Source: Motilimonas pumila
GTDB taxonomy: Bacteria; Pseudomonadota; Gammaproteobacteria; Enterobacterales; CBDFNC01
DNA: 64,000 nt
Assembly: GCF_003596335.1 (NCBI RefSeq)
Contig: NZ_QZCH01000001.1
Span: 310,001-374,000 of the forward strand
Direction: 5' to 3'
The notes below the pieces were generated by a model. The model saw nothing but the letters and a program-made list of their open reading frames with translations. It had not been told where the DNA came from and searched no databases. The position numbers and the translations under genes were made by a program. Of the stretch, positions 28,388 to 37,612 are shown in pieces. Numbering within the stretch: the stretch's first letter is position 1; each line of letters begins with the position of its first letter.

Positions 28388-29596
28388 CTAGACCTTAGCT
28401 TTACCGGTCGCGCAAGCGACCGCGAATTTAATCAAATCTTCCAATTGAGAGTGATTTTGCGTGCCGCAATCATCAATGGCAACTTGATACCAAATAGGGT
28501 GAATTTTCGCTTTAGCTAACAAGTCTTCTTTCTCAAGCTTTTTCTGGTGATTAGATGGATCCGGTAAAAACGCAAAATGTGCAGGAATATCGAATGCTTC
28601 TGAACTGACAACATCAATAAAAAGTTCTAATGTTTTATCCGTCTCTAAGCTACAACCAAGGAACAAAAGAGAATGACTGACAAATATCTGACGAAGAACT
28701 TTTGCCAATGGCTTCGTATAATCCAAGCTTTCTTCTCCGTACGCTTGGTCATACTGTGATTTAGAAAAAATATACGTTTCAGGATCACTATAATTCCCAT
28801 GTAATTTCAATATGCAGCGTTCGCCTTGTATTAGCTTTGATGCAAATTGATTCCGAGACTGAGTACCATGCATATAGCCTTCGATGGATCGATTTTTTCC
28901 CGTATATACTCGCTCAATCAAATTGTCAAAATTGGTTGTTATAATGCATCCATCGCTCAGTTGGGGTAATAAATCTAGGACACCAAAGAATTCCAGCACA
29001 TTCGAGCCATCGAATGTATTGAGTACAAAACTCTCAAACCGAGTCTTATGGTTTTCGTAAATCAATTGTGCCGCTTCTAGATACTTCCACTGACCTAGTA
29101 ATTCCTTCACATTTTCAAGATACTGAAGTGCCGGAAGCATCGCTCTTTGGTCAGACTTCGAAGCGCCTTCAAGCTTAGTAACCAGCCGTTCTAAAGCTTG
29201 CCCCCATAAAGGTAATTTGTAAGGATATGATAAACCTGCACCCACGAATGGGGCGACGCGTCCACGTTTTATTGCCTCAACAAGGCGAGAGAAAGGGTTT
29301 AATTGATCGCTATCATCTAAATACTTTCGAATTTCCAGATGCTCATCCAAGACTTTCTGGCCCTTCCAACGCTCTAGTTCATCTAAATAAGCAGTTGGGT
29401 CGTGCCAAAAAAGAACATCACTAGGATCAACTAAATACTCGCTTCTTTCACCCTCAGCCCCTAACCCCTTGAAAGTTATGGGCTCTTCGTCATTTATTGC
29501 TTCGTGAAATTCCCCATTTTTATTATCTAGTTCTTTTTTAACAGCATCTTTAAATTTATCGACGGCTGAGGCTAAGCCTGCATATTCATTAGACAT
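28388..29596 (-). CDS. SIR2-like (NAD-consuming type) protein inside the hsd operon
   Basis: 402 residues. A helical N-terminal third (1-100) precedes a SIR2-like Rossmann domain: VGAGLS (118-123), TTNFDNLIE (220-228), LKLHGNY (263-269) and a C-terminal LFLGCSL. In phage defence such domains are usually NADases that deplete NAD after sensing infection (Thoeris ThsA, DSR, SIR2-HerA). The start overlaps hsdS by 8 bases and it precedes hsdR by 9, so it is made together with the type I enzyme. Role as a back-up killing effector is inference. Confidence 0.85.
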   Translation of the reverse strand: MSNEYAGLASAVDKFKDAVKKELDNKNGEFHEAINDEEPITFKGLGAEGERSEYLVDPSDVLFWHDPTAYLDELERWKGQKVLDEHLEIRKYLDDSDQLNPFSRLVEAIKRGRVAPFVGAGLSYPYKLPLWGQALERLVTKLEGASKSDQRAMLPALQYLENVKELLGQWKYLEAAQLIYENHKTRFESFVLNTFDGSNVLEFFGVLDLLPQLSDGCIITTNFDNLIERVYTGKNRSIEGYMHGTQSRNQFASKLIQGERCILKLHGNYSDPETYIFSKSQYDQAYGEESLDYTKPLAKVLRQIFVSHSLLFLGCSLETDKTLELFIDVVSSEAFDIPAHFAFLPDPSNHQKKLEKEDLLAKAKIHPIWYQVAIDDCGTQNHSQLEDLIKFAVACATGKAKV

Positions 29597-30938
29597 TCGC
29601 CACCTCCGAGGTTAAACCATCACCAGTTAATAATTTTGGAATTAGTACATCTCTAATATCAGCAAGATGGGTTGATTCACTTTTTAGTGAGCTAATTTGA
29701 TCGAAGATTGGAACAATTATGTCTGAGAATTTTTTGTTAATAGCTTGATCACCAATTAAGACATGTTGAGATTCCATAATCTTTTTTGTTAAATGGGTGA
29801 ATATCGACCCGGTGCCTGCATTCTTCATTGCCTCAGTTTTTCTAAACATGCTCAGATACAAAAAATACCGGCTTATTACTGATTCGTCTACTTCCATTTT
29901 CCATATGTGGTAATGGTAAATGCTTTTTGGACCTCGCCAGATATGAGGGCCGAATGTGGCAGACCAAGCGTAAATAAAGTCTTCCCGAACAATGTACTTT
30001 TCAGGTGGTAGCTCTAAATCTGAATAGACGGTCTTTCCTCCATTTGAAAGGTTCTGGATCCTGACTATCGGTGTGCCTTCAGTTTTGAATTCGGTGTTTT
30101 TATATGCCCTACCGTTAATTACTTGGCAGATTTCTGAGAGCGGCTTGACTTCCCACCCCTCTGGTATCTCACCAAGTTCGGAGTCTTGCATTGCCGCAGG
30201 AAACAGGGCGGCGGTTTGGGCAAGTTTGTTAAATGCCTCTGAATTGCTGGCTTTTAAACCGTTCAGCTCATCAAATGTTTTGGCAGAAATAACACGCATG
30301 GCAGCCAGCTCTGCATCATCAGCGCTACCACCCGTTGCCAAAGTTTCAATCTTGGCTTTGACGGGATCAAAATCGACGAACCAGCTTTTGAAGATGGCTT
30401 GGGCGAGATGCTCTAAAGTCTGGTTGATTTTGGTATTTGTTTTCAACTTTAAGTCGTACGTTCTTAAAGCTCCACTAACAGCACGTTGAACATTAGGTTC
30501 TGGTACGAATACTTTGTATTGCATCATCGCTGCTTTATCGCCTCTGGGCATCTTCGCACCTTTTGAGGTTAAAACAGTGTATTCAGAGAATTTCTTGTCA
30601 CTGAGTAGATAGAATAGATAAGCTGGTTCTAATACCTTAGGATCCTTTGTTCTAAATACCAATACATCAGGTGAAGCTCCACCTTCAAACTCAGCGAACC
30701 ATACCTTTCTAAAATAAGTACGAATATTTGAAAACAGAGTGTCTGTAGGTTTGAAGTGATGAAACTTAGTAGCTGAAGGCAATTTTGTTGCTGTCTCAAC
30801 ACCTCCACGATCAGTAATCATATTATCTGTCGAAATGTACGTATCCAGAGAAATTTTAGTGGAGTCTATTTTTTCATTTACAAATTCAACCAAGTCTGAA
30901 AGAGGGTACTCTTTGTTAAATACGAAATCAGAACTCAT
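29589..30938 (-). CDS. hsdS: HsdS, type I restriction specificity subunit
   Basis: 449 residues from the ATG at 30938 (GGGG 9 bases upstream). Two target-recognition domains, each with the usual hsdS pattern (KFHHFKPTDTLFSNIRTYF ... and GEIPEGWEVKPLSEICQVING), separated by conserved coiled coils (LAQAIFKSWFVDFDPVKAK and near the C-terminus). Sets the DNA sequence methylated and restricted. Overlaps hsdM and the SIR2-like gene. Confidence 0.95.
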   Translation of the reverse strand: MSSDFVFNKEYPLSDLVEFVNEKIDSTKISLDTYISTDNMITDRGGVETATKLPSATKFHHFKPTDTLFSNIRTYFRKVWFAEFEGGASPDVLVFRTKDPKVLEPAYLFYLLSDKKFSEYTVLTSKGAKMPRGDKAAMMQYKVFVPEPNVQRAVSGALRTYDLKLKTNTKINQTLEHLAQAIFKSWFVDFDPVKAKIETLATGGSADDAELAAMRVISAKTFDELNGLKASNSEAFNKLAQTAALFPAAMQDSELGEIPEGWEVKPLSEICQVINGRAYKNTEFKTEGTPIVRIQNLSNGGKTVYSDLELPPEKYIVREDFIYAWSATFGPHIWRGPKSIYHYHIWKMEVDESVISRYFLYLSMFRKTEAMKNAGTGSIFTHLTKKIMESQHVLIGDQAINKKFSDIIVPIFDQISSLKSESTHLADIRDVLIPKLLTGDGLTSEVANV

Positions 30939-32685
30939 AACCAATCCCCGCTAGATTATCCTTAATCGCTTTTTCTAAGCGGTCAGATTCTTCAAACTGA
31001 GATTTTAATTGCGCGGTTAATCGCTGCATTTTTTCGGGGAATGGCTCCGAATCTTCTTCAGCATCGGCTGCGCCAACATAGCGCCCCGGCGTTAATACAT
31101 AATCATGCTTTTGCATGTCTTCAAGTTTGGCGCTAAAGCAAAAGCCTTTTTCGTCTTCGTAGCCCGTTCCAGATTGCCAAGCGTGGAAAATATCGGCGAT
31201 TTTGCCAATATCATCATTGGTAAAATCGCGCAGCACACGGTCTTTCATAAAACCGAGGTTACGCGCATCAATAAACAGAGTTTCACCACGGCGATCACGC
31301 TTGCCTTTCTGTGTTGGCGACGTACCGCCTTTTTTGTTTTTGGTTAAAAACCAAATACAGGCAGGGATTTGCGTATTGGTGAATAGCTGTCCTGGCAAAG
31401 CAACCATACATTCAACTAGATCAGCCTCAATCAATGCTTTACGGATTTCACCTTCGTTGTTGGTATTGGAGCTCATGGAACCATTAGCGAGTAATAAGCC
31501 CATTGAGCCGTTATCGTTAAGGTGGTGCAGCATGTGCTGTATCCAACCATAGTTGGCATTACCTTGCGGCGGTGTGCCATATTTCCAGCGAGTATCGCCC
31601 TCCAGTTTGGCGTGCCACCAGTCTTTGATATTAAACGGCGGGTTGGCCATTACAAAGTCAGCACGCAGGTCCGGGTGTTGGTCATCTAAGAAGGTATCCG
31701 CATTCTTTTTACCAAAGTTAAAGTCGATACCGCGAATAGCCATGTTCATGGCAGCCAACTTCCAAGTAGTCGGGTTGCTTTCTTGACCATAAACGGAAAT
31801 ATGTTTGCGCTGTTCAGCTGCGTTGTAATGTTTATCAGCAGCATGAGCTTCTATGAACTTATCATTGCTCACAAAAAAGCCACCGGCCCCCATTGCAGGG
31901 TCATAGACTCGGCCTTGATAAGGCTGGAGCATTTCAACGATAAGCGTAACAATGCTTTTGGGAGTGTAATACTGGCCACCTTGTTTACCTTCTGCTAGGG
32001 CAAATTGGCCCAAGAAGTACTCGTAGACATGACCCAAAATATCTTTGCTGTGTAGATCGAGCTTTTCGCCGTTGTACTCGGGGTTACGGAAGCTGGTATC
32101 GGAGAAGCGGTTAATCAACTCCGTAAGGTTGTGATTATCTACCTCGTAACGGCTGATGCGAGGCAGAACCCCTTTTAGCTTGGGGTTGGCTAGCTTGTCG
32201 TCGATTTTGTAGCTTTCGATTGCTTCTAGGGCATTGTCGATAAGTTTAGAAATTGAGCTAAGTTTAAAGACTTCTTTTTCGCCATTAGGCCCGGCTGCTT
32301 GAATCTCAATTTCTGTACCAATAGGCAGCGCCGCTGTACTTTTAAGAAAATCCCAGCGTGACTGTTTTGGCACCCAAAAAACGTTTTGCTCTTGGTAATA
32401 TTCGTGCAGTTCTAACTCTGAGTTTACTGCTTCGTTGTATTCTTCGTCCGAGTCATAATCTTCACGAGGCATGTAATAAATATTGTCATCGCTATCGTCC
32501 TGAGTAAACAACTGACGTAACTCTTGTTGGCGCTCTTCAAAAGCGTCTGACACATACTTTAGAAAGATGATCCCTAGCACGACATGCTTATAGTTGGCGG
32601 CATCGAGGTTGTTACGTAACCGATCTGCTGCCGACCACAACTTTACATCGAGTTCTTTTAAAAACTGCTGTTCTGAATTATTCAT
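30928..32685 (-). CDS. hsdM: HsdM, type I DNA adenine methyltransferase subunit
   Basis: 585 residues with HsdM N-terminal helical domain, AdoMet motif DPAMGAGGF (262-270) and catalytic NPPF (348-351). Methylates the bipartite target chosen by HsdS, protecting the host and the ICE. Starts 8 bases after the WYL regulator ends. Confidence 0.96.
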   Translation of the reverse strand: MNNSEQQFLKELDVKLWSAADRLRNNLDAANYKHVVLGIIFLKYVSDAFEERQQELRQLFTQDDSDDNIYYMPREDYDSDEEYNEAVNSELELHEYYQEQNVFWVPKQSRWDFLKSTAALPIGTEIEIQAAGPNGEKEVFKLSSISKLIDNALEAIESYKIDDKLANPKLKGVLPRISRYEVDNHNLTELINRFSDTSFRNPEYNGEKLDLHSKDILGHVYEYFLGQFALAEGKQGGQYYTPKSIVTLIVEMLQPYQGRVYDPAMGAGGFFVSNDKFIEAHAADKHYNAAEQRKHISVYGQESNPTTWKLAAMNMAIRGIDFNFGKKNADTFLDDQHPDLRADFVMANPPFNIKDWWHAKLEGDTRWKYGTPPQGNANYGWIQHMLHHLNDNGSMGLLLANGSMSSNTNNEGEIRKALIEADLVECMVALPGQLFTNTQIPACIWFLTKNKKGGTSPTQKGKRDRRGETLFIDARNLGFMKDRVLRDFTNDDIGKIADIFHAWQSGTGYEDEKGFCFSAKLEDMQKHDYVLTPGRYVGAADAEEDSEPFPEKMQRLTAQLKSQFEESDRLEKAIKDNLAGIGYEF

Positions 32686-32693
32686 GTTCTTCC

Positions 32694-33626
32694 CTATGCT
32701 GTGACGCTATCGAAACCAGGCGCAATCGCAAGGTTACCGACACCGTATAAAGTTTGATAATTTTTTAGCCATAAATGGAATTCGGGTGTTTTTAGCTGAG
32801 CCTCTTTGGAGCAATCGACGTTCCAAAGCCGAAGCAAGTACCCAGCGGTTGCAGCTCTAATCTCAACCTTCATCACGCCCTCCGTCATGCCATAGTCAAG
32901 CTCTATCGCTTCGCTGTGCTTAATACGTGGATGCGGCACTAACTCTAGCTCTACAAAGCGGTTCCATTGCCGGTCTTGGGTTTCGAGCTCGGTTTCAGAC
33001 AAAGTGGAATCTTCAATCACAACCGCTGCTTTAATTCTGGTCAGTACAAAGTCACGGAACTCACCATGCTTGCGGTCAAAAGCACGAACGTGCCAACGCA
33101 GGCCATTGTCTACAAGCGTATGCGGCACAATTTCACGCGTGGTTTCACCGCTCGATAACGATACATAGGTGATACGCAAGGCTTTGCCTTTGTGTATGGC
33201 CTCGGTGACTTTCGCCACTATCGATAGATTCGGTTTGTTAAGGTGATAAGGCGCTTCACAAGCCAGCGGTGGTTTTACCTTTCCAGTAAAGCCATCTCCG
33301 TACCCTTGGCTAATCGTCGCCAGCGTTCTCACAACGTCGTAGTCGAACAAGGATTCAAATGCTTCACCACGCTTATGCAACTTGAGCTTTTGGTCATACT
33401 CAATGTTGCCTGGTGCAAGCTCTCGGTACATTGTGAAGTCTTTCGTTGCTTGTGCAGCGGCTATGCTGAAGCGATCGACTAAATCTGCCCGTACCGCTTC
33501 GCCCTTAAACAATAAGGTGAAATCGATATGGGCAATGCGATCCCTGGTTGCTTGTGGCAACTGCGCTATCTGCGAAAGCCTATCTGACTTCGCCACTACC
33601 GTTTGTTTCAGACCATCATTTGTCAT
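32694..33626 (-). CDS. WYL-domain transcriptional regulator (BrxR/CapW-like) heading the defence operon
   Basis: 310 residues. N-terminal winged-helix region (about 15-90, QATRDRIAHIDFTLLFKGEAVRADLVDRF), a central WYL domain (about 135-225, with LRITYVSLSSGETTREIVPHTLV and LRWHVRAFDRK), and a C-terminal WCX-like extension. In other defence islands such proteins repress the operon until an unknown ligand relieves them. It is the first gene of the ten-gene run. An inverted repeat at 33802-33822 is a candidate operator. Confidence 0.85.
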   Translation of the reverse strand: MTNDGLKQTVVAKSDRLSQIAQLPQATRDRIAHIDFTLLFKGEAVRADLVDRFSIAAAQATKDFTMYRELAPGNIEYDQKLKLHKRGEAFESLFDYDVVRTLATISQGYGDGFTGKVKPPLACEAPYHLNKPNLSIVAKVTEAIHKGKALRITYVSLSSGETTREIVPHTLVDNGLRWHVRAFDRKHGEFRDFVLTRIKAAVVIEDSTLSETELETQDRQWNRFVELELVPHPRIKHSEAIELDYGMTEGVMKVEIRAATAGYLLRLWNVDCSKEAQLKTPEFHLWLKNYQTLYGVGNLAIAPGFDSVTA

Positions 33627-33943
33627 GCGTCTTGTTTATCCAATTCAACCAGATTCTTAAAACTCTGTTTATAAAATACGGACCGACATCGCGTAATCAC
33701 ATTGAAAAGCGTCACTCAATGCTGCTCTTCATCCGCAATGACTAATCAATCTCTACCGGTTGAAGCTGGACAGATAGCCATAAAACACTGAATACGCCTC
33801 AACCTAATTAATTTTATTAGGTATCATCCTATCACAAATTATTTTGTAGGGAAGACTAAGCGGCAACTTTCTGATCTTGATTGCAATTGCCGCTCAGTTA
33901 TGGGCGTGAAGGCCTTGTTTTGTGTCATTGCTGATAGCCGCTA
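33627..33943. other. Promoter region of the restriction operon; no gene
   Basis: No frame here looks coding. It holds the start of the minus-strand operon and its candidate operator. It is AT-rich in the middle (about 33780-33850), unlike the flanking genes. Confidence 0.5.
33802..33822 (-). promoter_or_regulatory. Palindromic candidate operator of the WYL regulator
   Basis: Perfect arms ACCTAAT (33802-33808) and ATTAGGT (33816-33822) with a 7-base spacer. On the minus strand TTGTGA lies upstream and an AT-rich TAAAAT-like -10 falls inside the palindrome, so a protein bound here would block transcription. It is about 176 bases before the WYL gene. Confidence 0.5.
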
Positions 33944-34243
33944 TCAATGCGCCACCTGAACCAGTGGCACCACGATGTTACCGCGATGAGATACCTCTAT
34001 GTCCGACTCTGTAGACATCAGGGCTCGTTGCTCACTTTCCCGAATGCGCCTAGCAACTTCTGCCTGGGCTGGTAGCAATGGCAGCATCCCTTCAGCAATC
34101 GCGTCCGGTGCAGATTCTTGGCCACAGGACATCAAGTGCTTCCATGGATCTTTAAGAAAGCGCTCGAACGTGATGCCAAATTCAATGATGCGGGCAGAGA
34201 TGAAGATTTCGCCCCAGTATTCAATGTAGGTGTCTTGGTACAT
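33944..34243 (-). CDS. Small conserved ICE protein of unknown function
   Basis: 99 residues, soluble. The N-terminus is aromatic (MYQDTYIEYWGEIFISARII) and the rest helical (AQAEVARRIRESEQRAL). A good AGAGGA ribosome site precedes the ATG. Its place between the exonuclease and the cargo left of traI corresponds to the small conserved orfs (s02x group) of SXT-type elements. No function can be read from the sequence. Confidence 0.6.
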   Translation of the reverse strand: MYQDTYIEYWGEIFISARIIEFGITFERFLKDPWKHLMSCGQESAPDAIAEGMLPLLPAQAEVARRIRESEQRALMSTESDIEVSHRGNIVVPLVQVAH

Positions 34244-34330
34244 GGAAAGATTCCTCTTGTTGGTTAAACCATGAGTTCACTTTCCATTTTCCAGAGGTTT
34301 TCAAATATGCAAGGCTTACCTTGTAGAGAG

Positions 34331-35236
34331 CTACAAAGCTTTAAATCGATTGCGGGCATCTTTGTAGTCATAGTGGGCATGTTCTGAGCCACGATGATAC
34401 AAATCATCCAGGTAAGTTTGTTCCTGCGGCAACTCGTCTTCGCTGATTTCGCGCCACCAATGTTTGTTGGCACCTTTAACACCGTCATGCCAGCGGTAAC
34501 CACGCTCTTTTAAATAGTCCTTTACGTCAAATGGCGCACCAAACGCACGAACTAACACAGTTCGCCTGTCTGCTTCAGACAACAAGTTTGCAACGGACTC
34601 GGGCAATAAATAGAACAACCAGGCCATCGCCAAACAATCGGTTGCAGCTCGGTGTCCCTCATAGAACCAACCTAAGCGAAGCAGCAGGTACTCAAGCTTT
34701 CGACTTTCAAAACCCAACGCCTTCCAATCTATGCCACTGGCTGAACAGGCCCAAGATAGATGGCCTAATGCAGCAAACCGCTTTTCAAAGAAAGGACGAT
34801 CAAACTGAGCATTATGCGCGACCACCAGCGGATCATCGGATAACCAACTCGCTACCAGAGCATCATCAATGTGCTGGCCTTGCACCATCTCATCGGTGAT
34901 ACCGGTTAACTCGGTAATCAGCTCGGGGATTGGCTTGCCGGGATCTTCATACAGGCTGATCACATCAACAATCGACACAATCCGCTTAGCCGAGGGGCTG
35001 TAAAGCACCTTAACCATACCAAGCTCAATAATGGACTCATCATCGGCAGACAGTCCGGTTGTCTCTGTATCGAGCAGCACCATTGGCTGTTCATCACCGA
35101 CCATAGCAGAAAGTTCAAGTGGCCAGGACTGCGGTTCACGCGTTAAAGGAATACGCTCCAGCAATCTAAAATCTTCTGGTCTGTCTGGGATATCCGCGAG
35201 GCGCTCTAGCGGAAATGGCGCAGGGGCTCTTGTCAT
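34331..35236 (-). CDS. DnaQ-like 3'-5' exonuclease (DEDDh family)
   Basis: 301 residues. The exonuclease core is about 45-215: MVLLDTETTGL (Exo I), VVAHNAQFDRPFFEKRF (Exo II) and GHRAATDCLAMAWLF (Exo III, His and Asp of DEDDh). A C-terminal part (about 225-290) carries YRWHDGVKGANKHWW. SXT-type elements carry an exonuclease of this kind next to rumA. Likely role: DNA processing or proofreading linked to ICE transfer or repair. AGAGGA 7 bases before the ATG. Confidence 0.85.
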   Translation of the reverse strand: MTRAPAPFPLERLADIPDRPEDFRLLERIPLTREPQSWPLELSAMVGDEQPMVLLDTETTGLSADDESIIELGMVKVLYSPSAKRIVSIVDVISLYEDPGKPIPELITELTGITDEMVQGQHIDDALVASWLSDDPLVVAHNAQFDRPFFEKRFAALGHLSWACSASGIDWKALGFESRKLEYLLLRLGWFYEGHRAATDCLAMAWLFYLLPESVANLLSEADRRTVLVRAFGAPFDVKDYLKERGYRWHDGVKGANKHWWREISEDELPQEQTYLDDLYHRGSEHAHYDYKDARNRFKAL

Positions 35237-35832
35237 TGATGGTTCCTCTTCAATTCTGTTGTTCGCTTTGGGTTATTTCACTGTGCCACAGGTTGTACAA
35301 AATGCACCTTGGATACCTCAGCGTTTTTTTAATCTTTCTACTGGGTGAACCCATGTATGAAGGCTTTGGCTAAGCCTTTCAGAAAGTCTTAGCTAAACCG
35401 TTTAGGTAACCCTTACCGATACCCTTTACGTATGGCTTAGCCAACCCCTTTTCAAACGGTTGCAAAAGGCTTGAACTGAGTTCGACTGAGCATTTTAATG
35501 GTGCTCCTAACTTCGCTTTAAGCCAGTAAATTCAATACGAAGCAGAATTTTACTAACTGTTTTTAAACCCTTTGCAAAGGGTTCAACAAGCCTTGTCTGA
35601 CGGTTACTTGACCCATGCGTTAACCAGTAGCAGTAACAGGATCAGTAACAGAAACAAGAGCAGTAGGCAGAAGCAGTATTGTCCAAGCCTTGCAGGCTTT
35701 GACGAGGGCGAGCGATCCCCCACATATAGTTTTTCAACACAAAAAAGAATTCACCCACGACACAACGTCTTACTCGAACAACTACAGTTTTACCTACAAT
35801 TTTACTTGTAGAAATCAGCATAGCATTAGATA
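35237..35832. repeat. Non-coding region rich in short palindromes and CAGTA repeats
   Basis: About 600 bases without a gene. Short perfect inverted repeats crowd it: GGGTGAACCC near 35343; AAGGCTT-TGGCT-AAGCCTT near 35360; the 18-base palindrome AACCCTTTGCAAAGGGTT near 35566; AAGCCT-TGC-AGGCTT near 35685. Between 35624 and 35678 CAGTA recurs five or six times. The region separates divergent promoters (exonuclease leftward, rumAB rightward). Purpose unknown. Confidence 0.6.
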
Positions 35833-35848
35833 CTGTATAAAAAAACAG
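35833..35848 (+). promoter_or_regulatory. LexA (SOS) box of rumAB
   Basis: CTGTATAAAAAAACAG fits the CTG-N10-CAG consensus with the typical TATA start, 28 bases before the rumA ATG. LexA should repress rumAB until DNA damage. Confidence 0.9.
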
Positions 35849-35876
35849 TATCAATTGTGATTTTTCGAGGTTCGTC

Positions 35877-36326
35877 ATGAGTGTCTCGCTGATAGGCCGT
35901 AGCGGCGCACTTGCCTTCATCAAAGCCAAGCGCCTTCGTATTCCATTGTTCATGGAACGTGTTTCCGCTGGTTTTCCCTCCCCAGCGCAGGATTATGTTG
36001 AGCAAACGCTCGACCTTAACGAGCTTTGCATCAAGCGACCGGCTGCAACGTTCTTTGTGCGTGTTGAAGGTGATTCAATGATTGATGCCGGTATTTACCC
36101 AGATGATATTCTGGTAGTTGATCGCTCTGTCCAAGCAGAACACGGTGACATTGTCATCGCTGGTATTCATGGAGAACTCACGGTAAAGGAGCTTCAACTA
36201 AGGCCATGCGTCAAGCTGATCCCAAGAAACCAAGCGTATGAACCCATCCATATTCCCGAAGGGACAGAGTTAGAGATATTTGGTGTGGTCACCAATGTGG
36301 TGCGAAACATGCGCCGCAAGTCGTGA
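35877..36326 (+). CDS. rumA: RumA, UmuD-like subunit of SOS mutagenic polymerase
   Basis: 149 residues. Self-cleavage should occur at SAG-FPSPA (Ala-Gly, where E. coli UmuD has Cys-Gly); catalytic Ser in GDSMID and Lys in LTVKELQ are both present. Cleaved by activated RecA, it forms Pol V-type enzyme with RumB. GAGG 6 bases before the ATG; a LexA box lies just upstream. In SXT itself this locus is disrupted by resistance genes; here it is intact, as in R391. Confidence 0.95.
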   Translation: MSVSLIGRSGALAFIKAKRLRIPLFMERVSAGFPSPAQDYVEQTLDLNELCIKRPAATFFVRVEGDSMIDAGIYPDDILVVDRSVQAEHGDIVIAGIHGELTVKELQLRPCVKLIPRNQAYEPIHIPEGTELEIFGVVTNVVRNMRRKS

Positions 36327-36333
36327 CTGTCCC

Positions 36334-37602
36334 ATGCCTGTATTTGCCTTGGTGGACTGCAACAACTTTTACGCCAGTTGTGAGAAGCTGTTTCGTCCAG
36401 ATTTAAAAAATACGCCGGTTGTGGTGCTGTCCAACAATGACGGCTGCGTGGTTGCACGGTCGCGTGAAGCTAAGTTACTCGGTATTAAAATGGGCGTACC
36501 CGTCTTTCAGATCAAATCTGAAATGCAGCGCCATGGCATTTTGGCATTCTCGTCTAACTATGCGCTGTATGCGGATTTAAGCAGTCGAGTGATGCGCACT
36601 TTGGAAGAGATGGCACCACGAGTAGAGGTTTACTCCATTGACGAAGCGTTTTTGGACTTAACCGGTATTGAGTCTGCCATATCCCTTTTCGAGTTCGGAC
36701 AACAAGTGCGAGAGCGCATAGGCCACTGGATTGGGATCACCGTCTGTGTAGGCATTGCACCGACTAAAACACTCGCCAAACTGGCAAACCATGCCGCTAA
36801 AAAGTATCCAGCCACTCAGGGCGTTGTAGACCTGACCAATCCAGAACGGCAACGTCGATTGCTCGCATTAGTTCCGGTTGATGATGTTTGGGGCGTTGGT
36901 AGACGGCTTTCTAAGCGTTTAAATGCGTTGGGTATCACCACAGCCTTAGACCTAGCCAATGCCTCTCCTAGAGCCATCAGAGACCAGTTTTCGGTGGTTT
37001 TAGAAAGAACCGTCAGAGAGCTCAATGGTGAGTCGTGCATTGAACTTGAAGAGATCCCGCCAACTAAGAAGCAAATCGTCTGTAGCCGTTCATTTGGCGT
37101 AAAAGTAACGCAATTTGAATTGTTACGTGAGGCCGTATGCGAATACGCAACCCGCGCCACTGAGAAGCTTCGCAAAGAACAGCAGCAAGCCAAAGTGCTG
37201 ACCGTGTTCATACGTACCAGCCCCTTTAAGGACAACGAGCCGCAGTACAGCAACTCTGCATCGGGTGAATTGCTAATCCCCAGTTGCGACACGCGGGATT
37301 TTATCGAGCTGGCCAATCACTTACTCAAGCGGATTTGGAAGGATGGTTTTCGTTATGCCAAAGCGGGCGTCATGCTGTCTGACTTTTACGATCCTGGGAT
37401 GTTTCAACCAGGACTATTCGATGACGTATCGACCCGCTCCAATAGCCAACAGTTAATGTCTGTATTGGACACCATTAATCAAAGCGGTGCCGGAAAGGTT
37501 TTCTTTGCTGGACAAGGTACGAAGAAAGATTGGTCGATGAAGCGAGAGCATTTGTCTCCCGCCTACACAACACGCTGGGACCAGTTGCCGCGAGTGAAGT
37601 AG
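36334..37602 (+). CDS. rumB: RumB, UmuC-like Y-family DNA polymerase
   Basis: 422 residues from the ATG at 36334, the UmuC length; an in-frame start at 36280 would run inside rumA. Palm residues are present (FALVDCNNFYASCE at the N-terminus and YSIDEAFLDL). A C-terminal stretch around QPGLFDD and QLMSVLD fits clamp-binding motifs. Error-prone bypass polymerase of SOS; transcribed with rumA, 7 bases apart. Intact: the classical rumB insertion site is not occupied. Confidence 0.95.
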   Translation: MPVFALVDCNNFYASCEKLFRPDLKNTPVVVLSNNDGCVVARSREAKLLGIKMGVPVFQIKSEMQRHGILAFSSNYALYADLSSRVMRTLEEMAPRVEVYSIDEAFLDLTGIESAISLFEFGQQVRERIGHWIGITVCVGIAPTKTLAKLANHAAKKYPATQGVVDLTNPERQRRLLALVPVDDVWGVGRRLSKRLNALGITTALDLANASPRAIRDQFSVVLERTVRELNGESCIELEEIPPTKKQIVCSRSFGVKVTQFELLREAVCEYATRATEKLRKEQQQAKVLTVFIRTSPFKDNEPQYSNSASGELLIPSCDTRDFIELANHLLKRIWKDGFRYAKAGVMLSDFYDPGMFQPGLFDDVSTRSNSQQLMSVLDTINQSGAGKVFFAGQGTKKDWSMKREHLSPAYTTRWDQLPRVK

Positions 37603-37612
37603 CGCAGTTAAC

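Noticed and set aside
35624-35678. CAGTA repeats as a CRISPR array
   Set aside because: The unit is 5 bases with irregular spacing and no spacers; no cas genes are present.
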